64,000 nucleotides of DNA, from contig OX419758.1 of assembly GCA_948567375.1 (NCBI GenBank), forward strand, positions 40,119,001-40,183,000, given 5' to 3'. The position numbers were made by a program, and so were the translations under genes. The notes beneath the pieces are model-generated. The model searched no databases. It was given only the letters and a program-made list of their open reading frames with translations, and had not been told where the DNA came from. Shown here one piece after another: positions 61,590 through 64,000 of this stretch (position 1 is the first letter of the stretch; each line of letters begins with the position of its first letter). The stretch comes from Lunularia cruciata (Eukaryota; Streptophyta; Marchantiopsida; Lunulariales; Lunulariaceae).

Positions 61590-62584
61590 AAAGCACCCTT
61601 GCGTGGGCTTTATAGAGACAGCCCCTGGAATTCTGGATGCTATCATCTGCACAGAGTTGGGTGTTACGTCATTGAGATCCGAGAGGTCCTAGTTGAGTAC
61701 AGCAAAGTCTAAAGGGTCTGGCATTACTTTCCATGAACCATCAATTCAATCGATCCGTACGTATCCCACCTAAGACTATGACCTGAGTGGTTGTTGGAAG
61801 GTCTGTCTGAATCGATTTTTAGGCACAGGGAACGAGGTAGAGAGTTGCATACTTAAAACAATGATGTGGGTAGTTATCTTGAGGTCGCTGCTAGTACTGT
61901 ACAGGTACAGTAATAAGATATGAACATACTGACCGCCGAACAGCAGAAAGGGAAATTGCGAAGCTGACCCTCGCGTCCGGATCGCTTCACATGCGCAAGT
62001 TAGCTTCCGCAGAAGCTTGTGCTCACGAAAATCTCTAATCTCGGAGCCCACAAGAAGTCCCTTCTCACTCAAGCGTCTTGTCTCGAGGCTTTCGCACGTC
62101 TATTGGACGGAGACGGTCGTCGGTATCGCCAGCGCGTATTCCAGTTCTCGCAGTACCTTTCCATCGTACCACGTGAATCTTCTTTTTTCTATTCAAGCAT
62201 TGTAAAATTTAATTCCATGGCAGTAGTCTGATTATCGGCTTGGAGCAGTTTGCAAATAAGACGAATTACTGCAGTCTTGAGGGTCTTGAAAGAGATTCCA
62301 GTCGACTTCATTTTGGTAGTAGCGACTTGGTGAATCTGAATATTGGTGGGACGTTCAGCTTGGAGTTTAGCGATGATAAGAATTAAGATTAAATTAGACG
62401 GGAAAATTTCACCGGGCTTGATCTGGCTCTCTCGTGCTCGAAGTATATTCGCTCTCGCTGGTGAGCGAGAAAAGCTTTTTAATAATATTAATTTCTGATC
62501 ATATTCTCTAGTACGTATATTCTTTCAGTCAGTTTATATATATATTACTCGAGGAATGCTATCTCAAGTATCCAACTATCCCAA

Positions 62585-62585
<1 letters not shown>

Positions 62586-62636
<51 letters not shown>
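62586..62636. repeat. (TA)n microsatellite, 51 bp
   Basis: About 25 TA dinucleotides. Flanked on both sides by a near-identical segment (TGCTATCTCAAGTATCCAA at about 62547 and TGCTATCTCGAGTATCCAA at 62637). Confidence 0.95.
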
Positions 62637-62638
<2 letters not shown>

Positions 62639-63011
62639 TATCTCGAGTATCCAATCATCAAAACGAATGGATTAAATTATTCGTTGTACCAGAAATGCCT
62701 ACATATATCCTTTTATTCATGTCATAATATAATAATTGTCTTATTACGTAAACACGACTCCGACGATCCTGTTACAGGGCAGAAAAATGAAAGAGTGGAC
62801 CAAATAACATAGCATGTTAAGCTCTGACCATTAAATTAAATTAAAATATACTATATTAAATCATAGCACTAAATATTCACCATAGTTCATTAAACTCCGT
62901 TCAACCTTAAAGTCGTGACAAACTGCGCGTAAATTCACGAACACGATAGTGACTCAACTTTGTAGAGCAGCAAAGGATCTCGTGTACATCATTCCTTTTT
63001 CCGTGTTGATT

Positions 63012-63148
63012 AGCAGTCAGCAAGTACACTTGATGATATTGATCGACTAACAAATATTTTTGTTTATGTTATTTTAGAATAAAAAAATGCCTTCCTTCCC
63101 GTTCATAAGCAGTAGTAAGCAAGTACACTTGATGATATTGATCAGCTA
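63012..63148. repeat. Direct repeat of about 40 bp
   Basis: AGCAAGTACACTTGATGATA and the following TTGATC occur at about 63018 and 63117, 99 bp apart, with similar sequence before and after. Confidence 0.85.
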
Positions 63149-63437
63149 AAAATTATTTTTATTATAAATAATGCCCACGTTCCTTGTTGATTAGCACCTT
63201 TTTAAAGTTATTAGTTTCTTCGTTTTGCTACGCGGTCACCTTCTCTCAGTCGCTCTCTCTAGTTGTGACTTTTGAACTAAATTAACTAATCTTAGCCTAG
63301 TTTCTGGTTGGGCAGGTTCCATGGCTTTATGGAGTCGGTTGGGTCTTTTTGTATAGCCACTTTATATTTATTATGATATTTTTGTATTAGCCACTTTATA
63401 ATGGCCACTTGTGAACAATCCGACGTGTTCGTGAAAG

Positions 63438-63800
63438 TCATTGCCACATATGACTGAGACGCGCCATCAAGGCTTCAAAGGAGTCGATTACGTGGGGTTC
63501 GGGTAAGTCTATCTGCATGAGACACTGGGTTCGCCAAGTTGAGGGAATTGCAGTTTGAGAAAGCTTCAAGCGCAGATGAGAGATGCAGTCCTGGACAGCG
63601 AAAGCCCATATGAATGGGGAGGCACGAAAATCATTACCAAGCCGGGTAAGCGCGAGATGCCCCAAGGCCTTGATGTCTTGATTGGCTAAGTCGATCCAGG
63701 AACAATACATGAATGAAGTCCTTTCAGGAAAATAATGAATAATGCACCCGCCTTCAACCTGATAGGTGAAAAGCGGCGCCGGCTCCCCTTTCTCTGGCAT
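63438..63800 (-). CDS. Hypothetical protein, 120 residues, unrecognised
   Basis: ORF with ATG at 63800 immediately preceded by an in-frame TGA and ending at 63438. Composition is protein-like: two tryptophan/cysteine-rich stretches (MYCSWIDLANQDIKALGH, SPFIWAFAVQDCISHLRL) and a C-terminus with IDLPEPHVIDSFEALMARL. No signal peptide, membrane segment or known motif seen. It could be a single-exon gene, an exon of a larger gene whose other exons lie outside the window, or a remnant. The region around it is otherwise AT-rich and empty, which makes the codon-balanced ORF stand out. Confidence 0.35.
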   Translation of the reverse strand: MPEKGEPAPLFTYQVEGGCIIHYFPERTSFMYCSWIDLANQDIKALGHLALTRLGNDFRASPFIWAFAVQDCISHLRLKLSQTAIPSTWRTQCLMQIDLPEPHVIDSFEALMARLSHMWQ

Positions 63801-64000
63801 TCACTGAACGAAGGATATTTTTGCTGCGAGCTGCGTCGGCAGAAAGTTTTCCCCGAAATTCTCTGACGACGTACATAGATACGTCTGAGATCTTCGTTAC
63901 GGCATTTTGCATTGAGTTATTAATTTTAGAATTTGGTCAACTTGATACTTACTTTACTTATTAACCTCAACGTTAATACTGAGGCCTAATTGATCACAAA
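63801..64000. other. Window edge, no feature
   Basis: Possible promoter side of the 63438-63800 ORF; no motif recognised. Confidence 0.3.

Larger units (their letters stand above)
60146..63437. other. Intergenic region, promoter side of the chromodomain gene
   Basis: No gene recognised; ORFs up to 98 codons on both strands (for example 61776-62072 minus and 62017-62231 plus) overlap each other and carry no motif. Contains an inverted repeat at 61546-61589, a TA array at 62586-62636 and a direct repeat at about 63012-63148, listed separately. Confidence 0.45.

Noticed and set aside
61776-62231. Overlapping ORFs of 60-98 codons on both strands
   Set aside because: Mutually overlapping, no motif, no splice context.

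Overview
This is nuclear DNA from a land plant, AT-rich and full of transposable elements. The evidence is a class III (secretory plant-type) peroxidase gene with the classical four-exon structure, spliceosomal introns, Ty3/gypsy and Ty1/copia retrotransposons primed by plant initiator-Met tRNA, and a Mutator-like DNA transposon. I cannot fix the lineage from sequence alone.

Layout. 1-2431: no gene, only a run of 29 G. 2432-4586: a decayed Mutator-like element with long terminal inverted repeats and an imperfect 9-bp target duplication. 4587-7382: unrecognised. 7383-16719: an old, heavily decayed Ty3/gypsy element on the minus strand, whose 3' part holds a three-unit tandem array (7905-11856). 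16846-30124: a plus-strand Ty3/gypsy chromoviral element (735/744-bp LTRs, TSD AAAGC) into which a second member of the same family has inserted backwards at 20767-27455 (738/821-bp LTRs, TSD GAAAC). About 30140-30851: a probable LINE 3' end. 34669-36880: remnants of another gypsy element, interrupted by an organelle-type tRNA-like sequence embedded in perfect palindromes (36139-36395). 37396-44496: a minus-strand Ty1/copia element with 257-bp LTRs and an exact initiator-Met primer site. 47328 to about 51740: a decayed plus-strand Ty1/copia element.

52-64 kb is a gene island without recognisable retroelements. It carries the peroxidase gene (55292-57123, plus) and, tail to tail with it, a two-exon gene (57825-60145, minus). 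The latter encodes a protein of about 717 residues that I read as a ParB/sulfiredoxin-like N-terminal domain, a repetitive charged middle, and a C-terminus resembling the integrase C-terminal domain plus chromodomain of a Ty3/gypsy element. This apparent host fusion gene is the most interesting item in the window. A short unrecognised ORF lies at 63438-63800 (minus).

The genes do not form a pathway. Most of the window records waves of transposon insertion and decay. The nested gypsy pair is the clearest record: the younger inner copy has lost coding capacity only through in-frame stop codons, nearly all explainable as C-to-T or G-to-A changes, while the older copies also carry indels.
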